In this document: in pieces, positions 33,427-41,691 of the stretch
Layout of the letters: every line of letters starts with the position of its first letter
Numbering within the stretch: position 1 is the first letter of the stretch
Origin: UBA1660 sp964462035
GTDB lineage: Bacteria > Myxococcota_A > Polyangia > Polyangiales > Houyiibacteriaceae
Length of the DNA: 64,000 nt
Assembly: GCA_964462035.1 (NCBI GenBank)
Contig: CAYXAP010000022.1
Coordinates: 59,902-123,901, forward strand
Direction of reading: 5' to 3'
The notes under the pieces: generated by a model
The model's database searches: none
What the model saw: only the letters and a program-made list of their open reading frames with translations
Told to the model about the DNA's origin: nothing
Program-made: the position numbers and the translations under genes

Positions 33427-33759
33427 ATGGAGTACCGCAGCCCGACTCGGCAGCCCGCTCGCGAAGCGGCGGAGCGTGAAGAGCAGCTGGACGCCCACAT
33501 CGAGCGCTCCCAGCGCGCCCGGGAAGAGGCGCGCGCGAAAGCGGAGCGCCTCCGGCGGGCCTTCCGAATCGCGCACTGGTCCCTGCTCGTTCTGGCCATC
33601 GTGCTCGGCGGCGTCGGGCTCGGGTTGGAGTCACCCGCGCTGAAGATGATCGCGCTCGCGTGTCTGATCGGCGCGCTCTTCGGTGGCATCTACCGGCTCC
33701 TCGCGAAGATCCCCGCGCGTGACGGCGGTGGCCTCGGCGGAAGCTCCGGCATTCACTGA
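33427..33759 (+). CDS. Small two-TM membrane protein with charged N-terminus
   Basis: This 110-residue protein begins at the ATG at 33427, preceded by AGGAG (33417-33421) at a five-base spacing; earlier in-frame ATGs lack such a site. The first 45 residues are rich in Glu, Arg and Ala and probably form a coiled coil. Two hydrophobic helices follow (about residues 50-68, LLVLAIVLGGVGLGL, and 72-92), then a short Gly-rich tail. Such small membrane proteins often modulate partner complexes, but nothing here identifies one. The last seven bases overlap the 3' end of the convergent metzincin gene. Confidence 0.65.
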   Translation: MEYRSPTRQPAREAAEREEQLDAHIERSQRAREEARAKAERLRRAFRIAHWSLLVLAIVLGGVGLGLESPALKMIALACLIGALFGGIYRLLAKIPARDGGGLGGSSGIH

Positions 33760-34391
33760 GCGGCGCGAACCCGCGAGACATCCCGACGGCGCTGGAGCCG
33801 TCGCGCGCGACGGCGGAACTGCTCGAGCTGTGCCTCGTCGAAGTGCGAGCGGTGTCGGCCGTAGCTCATGATGTTCGTCGGGTCCCGATGGTGCGGTGCA
33901 CCGAGCACGTGACCGAGCTCGTGGGCGAGAGCGAGCGGCATGGCCCGGTCGAGGGCGATCACGTAGCTGCCCGGCCGATGAGTCGGCGCCGGGATGTGCG
34001 CACCGCCGAGCAATCCAGACGGCTCACGGCCCACCCGGGCCGACGCACGCCGAGTCGCGGCCGACGGCCAGGGATCGCGGATCTCCCGAACGATGAATGC
34101 GTGGATGCGCCGCCCACGCAGCCGTCGCTTGAACCGATGTCGGTCGCGGTTGTTCCGCAGTAGGACCCAGTCGTCGGGCAACGACCGCCGCTCGTCCACC
34201 GCGAAGCGCACATGGGCCGGGGCGTACCAATGGTTCACCGCATCGACCCAAACCTCGACCTGCGCATCCTCGAGGTCGGTCGGCCCCTGCACCGACAGGG
34301 GCAGTGTGATCCAGGGCTCCTCGTCGTCCTGGGCGAGACCCAGGGTCGAGGCGCCCAGCAGCGCGAGCGAGAGGACGACGAGCCGGTGCAC
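33753..34391 (-). CDS. Secreted metzincin-type zinc metalloprotease
   Basis: The 212-residue product has a Sec signal peptide (MHRLVVLSLALLGASTLGLA) and a metzincin catalytic core: HELGHVLGAPH (157-167) gives the HExxHxxGxxH zinc site (His157, Glu158, His161, His167), and IMSYG (174-178) supplies the Met-turn. The C-terminus is very basic (RRRARRLQRRR). The length is close to a minimal matrixin- or archaelysin-like catalytic domain. It is likely an extracellular or periplasmic protease. It is not adjacent to any obvious substrate or inhibitor gene; the DUF5713 gene lies upstream on the same strand. Confidence 0.85.
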   Translation of the reverse strand: MHRLVVLSLALLGASTLGLAQDDEEPWITLPLSVQGPTDLEDAQVEVWVDAVNHWYAPAHVRFAVDERRSLPDDWVLLRNNRDRHRFKRRLRGRRIHAFIVREIRDPWPSAATRRASARVGREPSGLLGGAHIPAPTHRPGSYVIALDRAMPLALAHELGHVLGAPHHRDPTNIMSYGRHRSHFDEAQLEQFRRRARRLQRRRDVSRVRAAQ

Positions 34392-34431
34392 TCAGCCTCC
34401 GACGGATGAGCGCGCCGAACGATCCATCGGG

Positions 34432-34755
34432 CTACCAGTCGCGGGGAGCGATGACGTCCTCGATGTCGACGTCACCGAAGCCGTGGCGGTCGAGCACCAC
34501 GCCGAAGCTCACGGCGATGTCGTCGCGGGCGGCGGTCTCGATCTCGCTGTCGTGCTCATAGAACTCTTCGGCGAGCTCGTTGAACTCTTCGGTGGCCGCG
34601 TGGGTCAGCTCGAGCAGCTCCTCCACACTCTGCGGCGGGTCCTCGGACAGCTTCGCATCGAGCCGTTCGAGGATGGCTTGGCCCTTCTTCACCAGAACCG
34701 GCGGGAAGTAGGCGTCCTGGGCCATCTCTTTCAGATACGGGCTCTCGTCGCTCAT
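34432..34755 (-). CDS. DUF5713 family protein
   Basis: The 107-residue, acidic, helical protein from the ATG at 34755 matches the DUF5713 pattern: SPYLKEMAQDAYFPPVLVKK, then ELTHAATEEFNELAEEF, then SEIETAARDDIAVSF. Members are usually short single-domain proteins; their function is not established. A longer open frame upstream is an artefact, since the residues before MSDESPY are Arg/His/Pro noise. Its stop is 40 bases from the metzincin start, so the two could be co-transcribed, but nothing links their roles. Confidence 0.75.
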   Translation of the reverse strand: MSDESPYLKEMAQDAYFPPVLVKKGQAILERLDAKLSEDPPQSVEELLELTHAATEEFNELAEEFYEHDSEIETAARDDIAVSFGVVLDRHGFGDVDIEDVIAPRDW

Positions 34756-34991
34756 CGGCGGAGCGTACTCCGGTCGCCCGCGGTGGGGTAGCGCGCGAAC
34801 AACGCGGACATGGCCGCGCGAATCGGCGAACGAATCGTGTGAATGCGCATACCGCCGGACCCCTCCATGGCCTAGGTAAGCGCCGCCAGAGGGATGGTCT
34901 CGGGTGTGTGGATCCGTCGGCCCCGTCGACGGACGCCGTTCCCCTCCCATGCGCGGTGCTGACAGCGACGCGCACCCGAAAGAACCTCCCC

Positions 34992-36740
34992 ATGAAGCAT
35001 CTCCTCTCCGGCGTGGCGTTGGCCGCGGCCGTCCTCGTCCATCCGCTCTCGGCCGACGCCCAGGGCAACTCCACTTGGTGTCCTCGGCTCGGCGCCGAGG
35101 GCGTCATCTCGTTGCCGGTGAACCCGGCCTTCCTCAGCACCGACTACCGCGAGCACCCCGACGGCACCTACACCGAAGGGCTGACCATCAGCTCGTTCGT
35201 GAACACCGCTGCCAATCCGCCCGGTTCACCGGTTCCCTTCACCTTCCTCGAGGGTGACCAGGTGCTGCGCATCGCCGACGTCCACGCGAAGGCGCCGGAC
35301 CAGTTCCTGCCCAGCGACTTCGAGCGGCTCACCGACGAGAACCTCCCCACCACCGGCGTCGTGCCCGGTGGGCCTCCCTTCCCGGTGCCGCTCACGCCCG
35401 GCGAGTCGTGGTTCCTCAACGGCAAGACCATCTGGCCGAACGAGGCCGTTCGCGCGCCCGACGGAGTGCTCCCCTTCGACGCGATCACCGTGGCCCAGGG
35501 CTTCCACCCAGCCTCCAAGGCCGGCCGCCTGACCATTCTCGACCTGACCGACGACAACCCGGACGGGACCACGCCGGAGTACGTCGTCCACGAGAGCACG
35601 AACGAGACGCCCCGCTTCTACCACCGCGTGGTCTGGGCCGACATGGATGGCGACGGAGACCAGGACCTCATCACCGTCCGCTCCGGCTTCAGCGTCGGGA
35701 ACTTCTCGTCGATGGGCGGGCCGCAGGCCTCGCCGCCCTCCGGTGAGCTGCTCTGGTTCGAACACCCCGGCATGGATGCGGACTTCGCGACCGCCACCTG
35801 GACCGAGCACGTGCTCTTCTTCTCGCCCTTCAACGGCCCCGACGTGAACCTCGACGCCGCGGACTTCGACGGCGACGGTGTCCTCGAGATCGTGACCACC
35901 GCGTTCTTCGAGGCCCTGCCGCCGCCTCCGAACCAGAGCTCCATCGGCGACGGTCGCTTCCTCGTCTTCGGCGTCCCCGCCGGCGCCGGCAGCTGGGCGG
36001 ACGTCGGAGCCTTCGGTCCGATGCCGCCACAGGTGGGAGTGATCGCCGCCGACCAGGGCGCGCCCTTCGCCGTCGAGATCGAAGACCTCAACGGCGACGG
36101 CCTCCTCGACGTGCTCGCGACCAACCACCAGCCCGACGGCGACCTCTTCACGAGCTCCGTCGCCGGTCGTGTGGTCGCCTTCGAGCAGCCGGCCGATGGC
36201 GACCTCTTCGGTTCCGCGTGGGGCGCTCGGGTGCTGCTCGACGACATTCGCCCGCAGCCGAATCCCGCCGTGCCGCCCACGAGCTTCCCGGGTCGACTCG
36301 CGCCCGGCCACGCCCACGCGTTCTGGCCCATTCGCCAGCTCGAAGGACGGGGCAAGCCGTGGATCGTCCTCAGCGGTGACGAGGCCGGTCAGGTCTGGCT
36401 GATGGCGCCGCGTCGCCCCGGCGACGACGCTGATTGGGGCTACCAGGTGGCCAGCATCTTCGACATCAACCGCTTCCCGAGCCGCTACCCGACCGGAACC
36501 CAGGGCCTCACGGCCGAAGGTCGGACCATCTCGACGATCGGCTCGAGCGCGATCGGCTACGACGAGCTCGGCCTGGCGCAGATCTTCGTGCCGGTCTTCG
36601 AAGCGCGAGACATCCACGTCCTCAGCTTCAACCCCTCGCACCCGGGCGACGTGATCCGCTGCGACGGTGGCGAGAAGGGCAACGACTCGTCCGAGCTCGT
36701 TCGCTGGATGTGGGCGACGCTGATGATGTGCACCCACTGA
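34992..36740 (+). CDS. Secreted FG-GAP/VCBS-repeat protein
   Basis: The ATG at 34992 gives 582 residues with a Sec signal (MKHLLSGVALAAAVLVHPLSADAQ) and an ADA-Q cleavage site. The mature protein has three calcium-binding FG-GAP/EF-type loops in blades of an integrin-like propeller: DMDGDGDQDLI, DFDGDGVLEIV and DLNGDGLLDVL. The segments between them carry conserved Trp/Phe residues typical of VCBS/FG-GAP adhesion and polysaccharide-binding proteins. No catalytic domain is apparent. It may be an extracellular binding protein. A strong hairpin terminator follows it, and the gene appears to be transcribed alone. Confidence 0.8.
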   Translation: MKHLLSGVALAAAVLVHPLSADAQGNSTWCPRLGAEGVISLPVNPAFLSTDYREHPDGTYTEGLTISSFVNTAANPPGSPVPFTFLEGDQVLRIADVHAKAPDQFLPSDFERLTDENLPTTGVVPGGPPFPVPLTPGESWFLNGKTIWPNEAVRAPDGVLPFDAITVAQGFHPASKAGRLTILDLTDDNPDGTTPEYVVHESTNETPRFYHRVVWADMDGDGDQDLITVRSGFSVGNFSSMGGPQASPPSGELLWFEHPGMDADFATATWTEHVLFFSPFNGPDVNLDAADFDGDGVLEIVTTAFFEALPPPPNQSSIGDGRFLVFGVPAGAGSWADVGAFGPMPPQVGVIAADQGAPFAVEIEDLNGDGLLDVLATNHQPDGDLFTSSVAGRVVAFEQPADGDLFGSAWGARVLLDDIRPQPNPAVPPTSFPGRLAPGHAHAFWPIRQLEGRGKPWIVLSGDEAGQVWLMAPRRPGDDADWGYQVASIFDINRFPSRYPTGTQGLTAEGRTISTIGSSAIGYDELGLAQIFVPVFEARDIHVLSFNPSHPGDVIRCDGGEKGNDSSELVRWMWATLMMCTH

Positions 36741-36746
36741 GCAAGG

Positions 36747-36773
36747 GCGCCCGCCGGACCTTCCGGCGGGCGC
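36747..36773 (+). terminator. Strong hairpin terminator after FG-GAP gene
   Basis: GCGCCCGCCGG (36747-36757), loop ACCTT, CCGGCGGGCGC (36763-36773) is a perfect 11-pair stem six bases after the stop codon. It is followed by CGGTTCTT, a weak T-rich tail. Confidence 0.7.
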
Positions 36774-36824
36774 CGGTTCTTGCGAGCGCTGTTCATGTCA
36801 CCTGAGCGCGCTAGACTACGGGCT

Positions 36825-37967
36825 ATGTCTCGTCCCTTTTTGGTGATGTCTTGCTTGTCTCTCGTCTTCGCCTGCAGCGATGACGATGGCTCCACTCCCG
36901 ACGCCGGACCGGGCTTGGATGCGTCGATGGACCTCGGCGCGGGCGAGGAAGATGCCTTCGTCCCGATGCCGGACGCAGGGCCGGCGGACGCCTTCGTCAT
37001 CTCACCCGATGAGCTGGTCCTCGAGCCGGAGTCCCCGCCGGTGACGGTAGCCGCGGGCACGATCTTCGGGACCCTCGAGTACGGACCCGGGCGCGACCAG
37101 CAGATGGACGTCTTCATCCATCCGGACGCGGAGACGCCCACGCCCGTGGTCATCTTCATCCACGGTGGCGGCTTCACCGGTGGCAGCCGGACCGCGTCCT
37201 ACGACGGCTTCCGCGCGACCCAGCTCCAGGCGTTCCTCGACGAGGGCGTTGCCTACGTGACCATCGACTACAGCCTCCTCGAACCGGGGACCGAGACGGT
37301 GGGCGCCATCAAGTGCCTGCACGACTCCCGACGGGCCCTGCAGTTCGTGCGCTACTTCGCCGAGCCGCTGAACATCGATCCGGAGCGCGTGGCGCTGATG
37401 GGCAACTCCGCTGGCGCGGGTACCAGCCTCTGGCTCGGTTTCCACGACGAGATGGCCGACCCCGGCAGCGTCGAGCCGATCGCGCGCGAGAGCACGCGAG
37501 TGACCGTGGTCGCCGTGAACGCGACGCAGTCGACCTACGAGCTGCTCCGCTGGCCTGCCGATGTCTTCAGCCCGACCTACCCGCTGACCATCGAAGGCCT
37601 CCTCGGCCAGCCGTCGCTCGCGTCGCAAGTGCTCACCTTCTACGGTCTCCCAGTCAGCTGGACCACGATGCCGAGCCGGATCGAGACCGAGCTGATGACC
37701 GACGAGTATCAGGCGTACCGTGCCGAGCTCGACATGCTGGCGTGGATGAGCGCCGACGACCCGCCCTTCTACGCGCGCAACGAGGCGGAGGACCTGGCGC
37801 CCACCGAGTCGGGCTTCGACATCCTGCACCACCCGCTCCATGCAGCGACGCTCGCCGAGCGTGCGGGCGAAGTCGAGCTCGAGGCCGTCGTGGAAGCGCC
37901 GGCCCTCGACCTCGGTGGCAACGAAGACGCGACCCAGTTCGTGCTCGACCACCTACTCGTGCCCTGA
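36825..37967 (+). CDS. Alpha/beta hydrolase lipoprotein (HGGG-type esterase)
   Basis: This 380-residue lipoprotein from the ATG at 36825 has a signal ending LVFAC (Cys17) and a DAG-rich linker (to about residue 60). It then has an HGGG esterase core: HGGGFTGGSR (113-122) and the nucleophile elbow GNSAGAG (Ser195), a classic bacterial HSL/carboxylesterase layout. The C-terminal HHPLHAATL region holds the probable catalytic His. It would hydrolyse small ester substrates at the outer face of the membrane. An in-frame ATG at 36780 is inside the terminator region and is rejected. A convergent PhnD-like gene ends 17 bases downstream. Confidence 0.82.
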   Translation: MSRPFLVMSCLSLVFACSDDDGSTPDAGPGLDASMDLGAGEEDAFVPMPDAGPADAFVISPDELVLEPESPPVTVAAGTIFGTLEYGPGRDQQMDVFIHPDAETPTPVVIFIHGGGFTGGSRTASYDGFRATQLQAFLDEGVAYVTIDYSLLEPGTETVGAIKCLHDSRRALQFVRYFAEPLNIDPERVALMGNSAGAGTSLWLGFHDEMADPGSVEPIARESTRVTVVAVNATQSTYELLRWPADVFSPTYPLTIEGLLGQPSLASQVLTFYGLPVSWTTMPSRIETELMTDEYQAYRAELDMLAWMSADDPPFYARNEAEDLAPTESGFDILHHPLHAATLAERAGEVELEAVVEAPALDLGGNEDATQFVLDHLLVP

Positions 37968-37984
37968 TCGGGACGGGGCGACGC

Positions 37985-38767
37985 TCAGAGATCGCGCAAG
38001 CGCTCGAGGGCGAGTCGCTCCTCGTCGTCCATCCGTTCGAAGCGCTCGGCTTCGAGCGCCATCGTGAACGCGGCGCCGATCCGGCTGCGGCCGGTCGTCG
38101 TGAGCGCCTCGCCGATCGCGTCCGCGATGGAGCTCGGCATGGAGCGCAGCAGGATCACGCAGTCGGCGGTCACCCGCTCGGAGACCGCCAGCGTTCGCAT
38201 CTTGTTGCGCATCGCGGCACCGCCGTACTGGTAGACGGTCTCCTCGAGCCCCGCGTCGTTCGGGACGTTCACGCAGATCCCGCCCACGTCCGCGTCGCCA
38301 TGGGCGATCATGCTGAGCACCTCCGGATAGGAGCCGACGAAGAGCTCGCGGTCGAACACCCGGTCCGGGTCGATGCCGCGTTCGCGCAGCAGCTGGCGAG
38401 GTAGGCGGTAGCCGGCGAGCGAGCTCTTGCCGACCCAGGCGACGGTCCGTCCCCGGAGCGAGTCGAGCTCTACCGTGGAGGTTCGCTTCGCGATGAGGGC
38501 GGCGTGGTAGCCGCTGACGCCATGGCGGACGGTCTGGAAGACGTCGCGTGCGAGCGGAAGGAGCTGAGATGCAACGACCGGAGGAGCCCACACCAGATCG
38601 GCATCGCCCATCGTCGTTCGGTCGTGGAGATCCTCGTAGCTGTCGGCGACCGCCACGGTGACCGTCGCTCCCAGCTCCGCGCGCACGCTCTCCCCGATCA
38701 ACTCGACGCGAGCTTCGCCACGGGCGGAGCCCATCGAGGGCGGGAATACGAACTTCAGAGTGGTCAT
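37985..38767 (-). CDS. PhnD-like substrate-binding-fold protein without signal peptide
   Basis: The 260-residue protein has the type-II periplasmic-binding fold of PhnD/ThiY-like ABC receptors: MGDADLVWAPP, then RTVAWVGKSSLAGYRLPRQL, then HGDADVGGI. It lacks any signal peptide or lipobox, starting MTTLKFVFPPSMG, and no permease or ATPase gene adjoins it. It may be a cytoplasmic sensor or orphan binding protein rather than a transporter subunit. The ligand is unknown (phosphonate, thiamine precursors and sulfonates are possible in this family). The start at 38767 follows the longest coding-like frame. It converges on the esterase gene. Confidence 0.75.
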   Translation of the reverse strand: MTTLKFVFPPSMGSARGEARVELIGESVRAELGATVTVAVADSYEDLHDRTTMGDADLVWAPPVVASQLLPLARDVFQTVRHGVSGYHAALIAKRTSTVELDSLRGRTVAWVGKSSLAGYRLPRQLLRERGIDPDRVFDRELFVGSYPEVLSMIAHGDADVGGICVNVPNDAGLEETVYQYGGAAMRNKMRTLAVSERVTADCVILLRSMPSSIADAIGEALTTTGRSRIGAAFTMALEAERFERMDDEERLALERLRDL

Positions 38768-38887
38768 GGCCGGTCTCCCCCCGGCGCGAACGGAGAATTC
38801 TGGTGTACGTGATCGGTGCCCGTTCCGCCAGGGGGGCGACCGGGAACGGCGCTCACCAGAACGCCGGTCGCGCCGGTGGATCTGCGG

Positions 38888-39433
38888 CTAACGCGCGTCC
38901 CAGTCGGCGCGGGTGGTCACGAAGCGGCGCACCTCTCCGTAGCGGCAGGTGAAGCGCTCCTGCTCCTTCATCCCGAGCCGTTCGCACACCCGCGCACTGG
39001 CGTGGTTCGCCGGATCCACCAGCGCGTTGACGTGGTCGAGCTTCGCTTCCGTGAACGCGGCATCGAGGAGGGCGCGGCCCATCTCGGTCGCGTAGCCGCG
39101 TCCCCAGACGTGACGCGCCAAGTGCCAGCCGATCTCGATCTCGTCGAGGTCGGTTCCGTCGACCGCCGGTATCGGCTTCAGCAACCCGGTGCCGACCGGC
39201 CGCCACGACTCCCGCTCGAGCACGATCAGGGCACTCCAAGGCAACCCGCGGCTGCGATAGGCCTGGTACTTCGAGGCGATCGTCTCCATGAACGCCTCGA
39301 ACTCGGCCAGCTCGGGGTGGGTCACGCCCCCGAGGTGCTTCATGACCTCCGGGTCGCGATGCCAGTAGTGGACCGGCCCAGCGTCTTCGCGTTCGTAGTC
39401 TCGGAGGACCAACCGTTCGGTCTCGAGTCGCAT
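38888..39433 (-). CDS. GNAT acetyltransferase of the RimJ/RimL type
   Basis: The ATG at 39433 gives a 181-residue product beginning MRLETERLVLRDYEREDAG, the standard N-terminus of ribosomal-protein-alanine acetyltransferase-like GNATs. The acetyl-CoA binding segment (EIGWHLARHVWGRGYATEMG) and the C-terminal motif NHASARVCERLGM are both intact. The size is normal. The substrate may be a protein N-terminus or a small amine. The longer open frame upstream is the antisense of the PARG gene start region. It is divergent from the PARG-like gene, with 52 bases between the starts. Confidence 0.88.
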   Translation of the reverse strand: MRLETERLVLRDYEREDAGPVHYWHRDPEVMKHLGGVTHPELAEFEAFMETIASKYQAYRSRGLPWSALIVLERESWRPVGTGLLKPIPAVDGTDLDEIEIGWHLARHVWGRGYATEMGRALLDAAFTEAKLDHVNALVDPANHASARVCERLGMKEQERFTCRYGEVRRFVTTRADWDAR

Positions 39434-39485
39434 GGCGCTGGAACCTAACCTCGCCTCGGCCGCTGCGGAACCGCGCCGTTGACGA

Positions 39486-40346
39486 ATGCCGAACGCGACC
39501 CAGTGTGCGCGCGCCATGACGTTCGACGAACGACAGGCGAGCAACCCCGCGGCGAAGCAGGTGCTCGCGATCCTCGACGCCGGTGCCTACACCTCGGCGT
39601 CCGGGAAGGAAGTGTCCATCGGTGCGCTGCAAGCGAAGGCCGAGGCGGACACGCGTCTCTACCTCCCCGAAGAGCTCGACGCCCTGCGCGCTCGCCCGGC
39701 CGACGGCCGAACGCCGCCCATCGAGGTCGTCGCCAGCACCACGCAAGAGGCGGCCCAACGCTGGGCCAACGACCACGCGGTGGTGTTGAACTTCGCGTCC
39801 GCCCGAAACCCCGGCGGCGGCTTTCTCGGTGGGGCCCGCGCCCAGGAGGAGGAGCTCTGCCGTTGTTCTGGGCTCTACACCACGCTCCTCACGCAGCGCG
39901 CGTACTACGACCATCATCGAGGCGAGCGCACGCTCCTCTACAGCGACCGCCTGATTCATTCGCCGGGCGTCCCCTTCTTTCGTCTCGCGACCAAGGAGCC
40001 GCTGCTCGACGAGCCGGTCGTCGTCGGAGTGATCACGGCGCCCGCGCCCAACGCCGGGGCGATCCGTCGAAACCGGCCCGAGGAAGCCTCGGCGATCGAG
40101 TCGACCTTCGAGCGACGGTGGGCGAACATCCTCGCGGTCGCCGCGGAGCACGGATACCGGAGCGTGGTCCTCGGTGCCTGGGGCTGCGGCGCGTTTCGCA
40201 ACGACCCGCAGCCGGTCGCGGAAGCCGCTCGGCGCGTGCTCGAGTCCGGCCGGTGGGGTGACTTCGAACGGGTGGTCTTCGCGATCCCCGATCGGGGCAA
40301 CGTCAGCCGCGCGAACCTAGAGGCCTTCCGCCGCGTCTTGGGTTAG
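39486..40346 (+). CDS. Microbial-type PARG-like (TIGR02452) ADP-ribose hydrolase
   Basis: The 286-residue protein carries the PARG/macrodomain signature NPGGGFLGGARAQEEEL, with GGG at 110-112 and the catalytic pair in QEE at 120-122, the GGG-X(6-8)-QEE motif of poly(ADP-ribose) glycohydrolases. The rest includes VLGAWGCGAFRN, a conserved family segment near the end of the catalytic fold. It should remove ADP-ribose chains from targets, reversing PARP-type modification. In bacteria such genes are sometimes found near ADP-ribosylating toxins, but no PARP-like gene is visible here. An ATG ten codons downstream is an alternative start. It overlaps the next convergent gene by 30 bases. Confidence 0.85.
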   Translation: MPNATQCARAMTFDERQASNPAAKQVLAILDAGAYTSASGKEVSIGALQAKAEADTRLYLPEELDALRARPADGRTPPIEVVASTTQEAAQRWANDHAVVLNFASARNPGGGFLGGARAQEEELCRCSGLYTTLLTQRAYYDHHRGERTLLYSDRLIHSPGVPFFRLATKEPLLDEPVVVGVITAPAPNAGAIRRNRPEEASAIESTFERRWANILAVAAEHGYRSVVLGAWGCGAFRNDPQPVAEAARRVLESGRWGDFERVVFAIPDRGNVSRANLEAFRRVLG

Positions 40347-41450
40347 CGCGTAGAAGAGCGTCGCGTCGCCCATCAGCGAACCGGTCACGTATCGTGCGTC
40401 GATCCGTATGCCGCTGATGGTCGCGCCGTGGGCCTGCTCGACGAGCATCCGCCCCCGCGGCAGTTGGGCGAGCAGCCGCTCGCGTCGCTCCCGGTCTCCG
40501 AAGGCCGCGCAGGTACCGATGCCGAAGGTGGAGGCTGCGGCGCCGATGCCGTTGACGATGGGCCCGGAGTCCAGGTCCGGGGCGTGGCGTCCGCCTGGCC
40601 ACTCGGTGAAGCCCGTGACGGTCTCCGTCTCCCGCCAGAAGAACGCCAGATAGCGCTGCTGGAGCTCCTTGGCGTACGCGGGCGCCGCGCGCGTGAGCAG
40701 GAGGATTCGCCACGAGAGGTCGCTGCCACGGGGCTCCATCGGCCGGGCGGTGTCGACCCGAGCGTAGGGCAGGCCGAGCTCGGGGTCGGTCCCCGCGTTC
40801 GCCGTCCAGCGTTGGTGCCCGGCGAGCATCTCCGCGTCGGGCGCGCGACCGTGGCACTCGTCGTGGAGCGCCACCGAGGCCATCGCGACCACGGTGTCGA
40901 CCGGCCAGCGCTGGTCGGGATAGGACGCGATCGGTCCACCATCTTCGGCGGCGATCGCCGCGCGCAGCACGTTCGTGATCGGCTCGTGGATCGCGGCGAA
41001 ACGCTCGGGCCCCGCAGCCACGCAGTGATGCGCGAGCGCGAGGTTCAGGTTCGCCATGTAGGTGCCCTGGCCTTGGAGCGTGGTCAGCTCGCTCAGGGGT
41101 TGGCCGACCCGCTCGCGCACCGCGGCTCGCGCGGCTTCGATCAGCGTGGCCGCCGCGTCCGGCTCGCCGACGTTCACGTAGCCGATGGCGGCCAGTGTCG
41201 CCGGCAGCAGGTCACCCTCGGGGAAACGGCGTTTCGAATCGGCGAGCGCGCCCGAGAGCTGGTGCGGCGAGTGGACCAACGCGTCCAACCGTGAGCGGAG
41301 CGCGCCCATCGCCTCGGCTTCGGTCCCCACGTCGATGTGCGGCGCCAGTGGCGGGCCCGCGGCAGTCCTGGGCTGGCTCGTGGGCGACTGCGCCGCGCAC
41401 CCCAGCAGGCACGCGAACGCGAGAGCACGCGGGCTCAGCGGGCGCCCCAC
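40317..41450 (-). CDS. Unrecognised secreted lipoprotein, alpha-alpha barrel-like
   Basis: The 377-residue lipoprotein has a signal MGRPLSPRALAFACLLGC, lipobox CLLGC (Cys18). The mature protein is mostly helical with repeating Trp/His motifs (YPDQRWPVDTVVAMASVAL, PRGSDLSWRILLL, DLDSGPIVNGIGAAAS). The pattern resembles alpha/alpha-toroid proteins such as the linalool dehydratase-isomerase fold, but the active-site residues of that enzyme cannot be confirmed. No function is proposed. The end overlaps the PARG gene by 30 bases (convergent), and the start overlaps the EF-hand gene's last 16 bases on the same strand. Confidence 0.65.
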   Translation of the reverse strand: MGRPLSPRALAFACLLGCAAQSPTSQPRTAAGPPLAPHIDVGTEAEAMGALRSRLDALVHSPHQLSGALADSKRRFPEGDLLPATLAAIGYVNVGEPDAAATLIEAARAAVRERVGQPLSELTTLQGQGTYMANLNLALAHHCVAAGPERFAAIHEPITNVLRAAIAAEDGGPIASYPDQRWPVDTVVAMASVALHDECHGRAPDAEMLAGHQRWTANAGTDPELGLPYARVDTARPMEPRGSDLSWRILLLTRAAPAYAKELQQRYLAFFWRETETVTGFTEWPGGRHAPDLDSGPIVNGIGAAASTFGIGTCAAFGDRERRERLLAQLPRGRMLVEQAHGATISGIRIDARYVTGSLMGDATLFYALTQDAAEGL

Positions 41451-41659
41451 CAGTCGCGGAACTCTTCCCAGTCGATGACGTCGTTCTCGTTCGCGTCGAG
41501 GACCTTCAATCCCATCACGACGTCGTCTTCGCTGAAGCCCGCGTCGAGGCTCTTCAGCAGCGCGCGGAACTCGTTCCGATCGATGACGCCGTTCTCGTCG
41601 GTGTCGTAGTGGTCGAAGGTCTCCCGGAGCTCCCGAAGCTCATCTTCGCTCAACGCCAT
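41435..41659 (-). CDS. Small two-EF-hand calcium-binding protein
   Basis: The 74-residue protein has two canonical EF-hand loops: residues 19-30 (DTDENGVIDRNE) and 55-66 (DANENDVIDWEE), each with Asp/Asn ligands at positions 1, 3, 5 and 9 and Glu at 12. It resembles one lobe of calmodulin, with helices flanking both loops. No signal peptide is present, so the protein should be cytoplasmic. It starts with ATG at 41659. The downstream gene starts inside its 3' end (16-base overlap), suggesting co-transcription. It likely acts as a calcium buffer or sensor; the partner is unknown. Confidence 0.88.
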   Translation of the reverse strand: MALSEDELRELRETFDHYDTDENGVIDRNEFRALLKSLDAGFSEDDVVMGLKVLDANENDVIDWEEFRDWWGAR

Positions 41660-41691
41660 GCCGCGGTTCTATCACGTACTAGGCTCCGGCG

